DNA of 23,515 bases from Actinomycetota bacterium (GTDB lineage: Bacteria; Margulisbacteria; Marinamargulisbacteria; SXXA01): assembly GCA_005791325.1 (NCBI GenBank), contig SXXA01000117.1:1-23515 (forward strand), in the 5' to 3' direction. The notes below the pieces were generated by a model that saw only the letters and a list, made by a program, of their open reading frames with translations, ran no database searches and had not been told where the DNA came from. Made by a program: the position numbers and the translations under genes. Within the stretch, counting starts at the first letter, position 1. Each line of letters opens with the position of its first letter. Below are positions 21,964-23,515 of this stretch, one piece after another.

Positions 21964-22758
21964 ATGTCATTGACTGCGATGGAGCCCCCCTGCCAATTTT
22001 TGCCCCGAGATCAAAGCTGCCATAAACATTCAGTGGGCCGTGTGGTGGGTATTGGGGGTGATATGGGGATGGAAGGCGCCATTTGGCTGGCTGCCCTGGG
22101 CGCACTTAAAACGGGAGTTGGCTTGGTGAGTGTATTGGCCTCTCCGGTAATGATGACCCAAATACCTTATCCCGAGGTGGTCAAAGTGCCCCAGCCGCTG
22201 ACCTCCCCAGAGTGGGCGGTATGCTTGGATCGATTGGCACCCCATGCCCTGATCATTGGCCCCGGCATAACGGATTATTCCCCCATTCCTGTCGCCGCCA
22301 TATTGCATTGGGCCATTCAAGCCAACTGTCCAACCGTGGTGGATGCAGGGGCCATGGCCACCGTGGTCTCCCATCATCTGGGGGCGTCTCATTTTATACT
22401 GACCCCCCACCATGGGGAGTGGACCCGTTATCAGATGGCTCAATCGGCAGCAGTTGCGGCATGTGTGCTGGTCAAAAAAGGGAGCCCATCAACGGTATGT
22501 TGGGGGAGGGAGGAATGGCGGTGTCCAGCTGGGAATCCGGGTATGGCATCAGCTGGAATGGGGGATGTGTTGGCTGGCTGTTTGGGTGGGATGTTGGCCC
22601 AATGGCGAGATCGTGACCTCATCGATCGGGTTAAAGCGGCTGTATGGGCCCATTCTCATGCCGCAGATGGGTTGGCGACATCGATCCCAGTTGGGTATTT
22701 GGCATCGGATGTGGCCATGGCGTGTCCATTGGCCATCGCAAAGATGATGACACCATGA
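21964..22758 (+). CDS. nnrD: ADP/ATP-dependent NAD(P)H-hydrate dehydratase (NnrD domain alone)
   Basis: A metabolite-repair enzyme that dehydrates damaged (S)-NAD(P)HX back to NAD(P)H using a nucleotide. The 264-residue product keeps the ribokinase-like family blocks: HKHSVGRVVGIGGDMGMEGA (20-39), ALIIGPGI (95-102), TPHHGEW (147-153) and NPGMASAGMGDVLAG (191-205) with the catalytic Asp201. Two points are odd: VDAGAM (126-131) where the family has DADAL or DADG, and only about 20 residues between TPHHGE and the VLVKKG strand, roughly 25 fewer than usual. There is no epimerase domain in the same frame. The start (ATG 21964) has no clear ribosome-binding site. Its stop overlaps the next start as ATGA. 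Confidence 0.88.
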   Translation: MSLTAMEPPCQFLPRDQSCHKHSVGRVVGIGGDMGMEGAIWLAALGALKTGVGLVSVLASPVMMTQIPYPEVVKVPQPLTSPEWAVCLDRLAPHALIIGPGITDYSPIPVAAILHWAIQANCPTVVDAGAMATVVSHHLGASHFILTPHHGEWTRYQMAQSAAVAACVLVKKGSPSTVCWGREEWRCPAGNPGMASAGMGDVLAGCLGGMLAQWRDRDLIDRVKAAVWAHSHAADGLATSIPVGYLASDVAMACPLAIAKMMTP

Positions 22759-23513
22759 ATCGGGTGAACCATTCGAATTGGGAGCCCCTGTTAGTGGCGT
22801 TAGATGCCATTTCGTTACCTGATATTGGGCTGATGCCCTTTTCAGAAGCGGATATTTTGGATTATTTTAATGACCCTTCTCAATTTGGGTTGCCACTGAA
22901 CAAAAAAAAGGGTGCAGGTATTTTGTATGGGGTGGATCATTGTCGGTTGCGTCGGGCCGTGGTGAATTCCGGAACAGATGAAGATCGAACCCATCGACTG
23001 ACCCAAAAATTATTGGCTAACGGTGTTTTGAACCTCATTTCCGAATATTTGGGAACCCCAGTCGGCGTGGGGGATGTGGTGGATGTTCAAGATATTGGCA
23101 TGGCTCACGCTGTATTCCGTATCACAATAACGGGGGGAACCAGTGTGGTGGTGAAGCAAGAGGCCCATCCCAATCAACCCTATTATCAGGACTTGCTGAA
23201 AGAAATGGGGTTTCCATTTATTCGAGCGGTTCATGTGGCCCCGTCAGCCCAGTGGCCATCGGGCTATGAACTGAGTGATTGGGTGGAAGGGGTATCCTTT
23301 AGTGATTATTTATTTGGGTCGGGTGCCGTGGTTTCCAGCGAGGAAATGGGTCGCTATATTCAATCCTTGGCGTGGCATGCGGCATTGGGGGATATGATTG
23401 GACGTGAAGACCGGCACTTAGAAAATTATATTTGGGACACCCAACATCAGCACATTATACCGGTGGATACCGCCGCTTTGTTTGGATTGGGAAATGAATC
23501 GTGGGTATTTTAA
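22755..23513 (+). CDS. Kinase-fold protein related to PI3/4-kinase- or HipA-like families
   Basis: A 252-residue protein. Residues about 115-252 resemble the protein-kinase fold of the PI3/4-kinase type: a strand with a candidate catalytic lysine (SVVVKQE, Lys134), a hinge-like YELSDWVEGV (171-180), the catalytic loop DRHLEN (219-224, Asp219 and Asn224) and a metal-binding Asp in IIPVDTAALFG (Asp238). Residues 1-114 match nothing I know. The ATG at 22755 shares ATGA with the nnrD stop. The protein ends 14 residues after Asp238, so the usual C-lobe helices are missing. The window ends two bases later, so a frameshift, split gene or natural short form cannot be told apart. The substrate is unknown. 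Confidence 0.7.
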   Translation: MNRVNHSNWEPLLVALDAISLPDIGLMPFSEADILDYFNDPSQFGLPLNKKKGAGILYGVDHCRLRRAVVNSGTDEDRTHRLTQKLLANGVLNLISEYLGTPVGVGDVVDVQDIGMAHAVFRITITGGTSVVVKQEAHPNQPYYQDLLKEMGFPFIRAVHVAPSAQWPSGYELSDWVEGVSFSDYLFGSGAVVSSEEMGRYIQSLAWHAALGDMIGREDRHLENYIWDTQHQHIIPVDTAALFGLGNESWVF

Positions 23514-23515
23514 TA

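Noticed and set aside
22030..22616. Long open frames on both strands inside nnrD
   Set aside because: They are out-of-frame shadows with His/Gly-rich or Trp-rich compositions and no family pattern, while nnrD shows clear conserved blocks.
1..23515. CRISPR arrays, insertion sequences or prophage genes
   Set aside because: No regularly spaced repeats, transposase or integrase motifs, or terminal inverted repeats with target duplications were seen. The tRNA has no adjacent integrase or repeated 3' end.

Overview
The window carries about 20 protein genes and one tRNA gene at high density, with moderate GC and strikingly many GGGG runs on coding strands. It comes from a Gram-negative-type (diderm) bacterium: there is a very large outer-membrane beta-barrel protein with a signal peptide and a C-terminal aromatic residue, next to ordinary bacterial housekeeping genes (radA, queA, ftsL, ftsI, yqeK, rsfS, tig, clpP, clpX, nnrD, bolA). 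The mix of an LCP (LytR-CpsA-Psr) protein, a SprA-like barrel, BolA and a sigma-54 activator fits no familiar model phylum. An uncultured lineage such as Margulisbacteria or relatives of Cyanobacteria is possible, but this is inference and cannot be fixed from the window.

Layout. (1) Positions 1-10220, plus strand: radA (only its start codon lies outside the window) overlaps a HEAT-repeat gene. A 333-base intergenic stretch full of GC-rich hairpins follows, then an unknown alpha-helical protein, queA, and a 1755-residue outer-membrane protein that overlaps the end of queA. (2) Positions 10221-10443: a hairpin-rich convergent intergenic region. (3) Positions 17139-10444, minus strand: a probable operon ftsL - ftsI - sigma-54 activator - yqeK - LCP gene - rsfS - atpZ-like gene - radical SAM gene, most joints overlapping or within 15 bases. 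(4) Positions 17140-17205: a short divergent promoter region with nested palindromes. (5) Positions 17206-23513, plus strand: tRNA-Gly(GCC), a 295-base leader, then tig - clpP - clpX - unknown gene - bolA - a 31-codon ORF - nnrD - kinase-like gene, mostly joined by 4-base start/stop overlaps.

How the genes work together: the minus-strand operon couples septal peptidoglycan synthesis (FtsL, FtsI) and probable glycopolymer attachment (LCP) to ribosome silencing (RsfS), dinucleotide signalling (YqeK) and a sigma-54 activator, so a growth-to-division switch is plausible. The last plus-strand operon is a protein quality-control module (trigger factor, ClpXP) extended by metabolite repair (NnrD) and an iron-sulfur/redox-type protein (BolA). 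The most unusual items are the SprA-like barrel with six surface-protein repeats, the sigma-54 activator inside the division operon, a 31-codon ORF that looks like the fossil start of an Nnr epimerase domain, and a kinase-fold protein that ends soon after its catalytic motifs.
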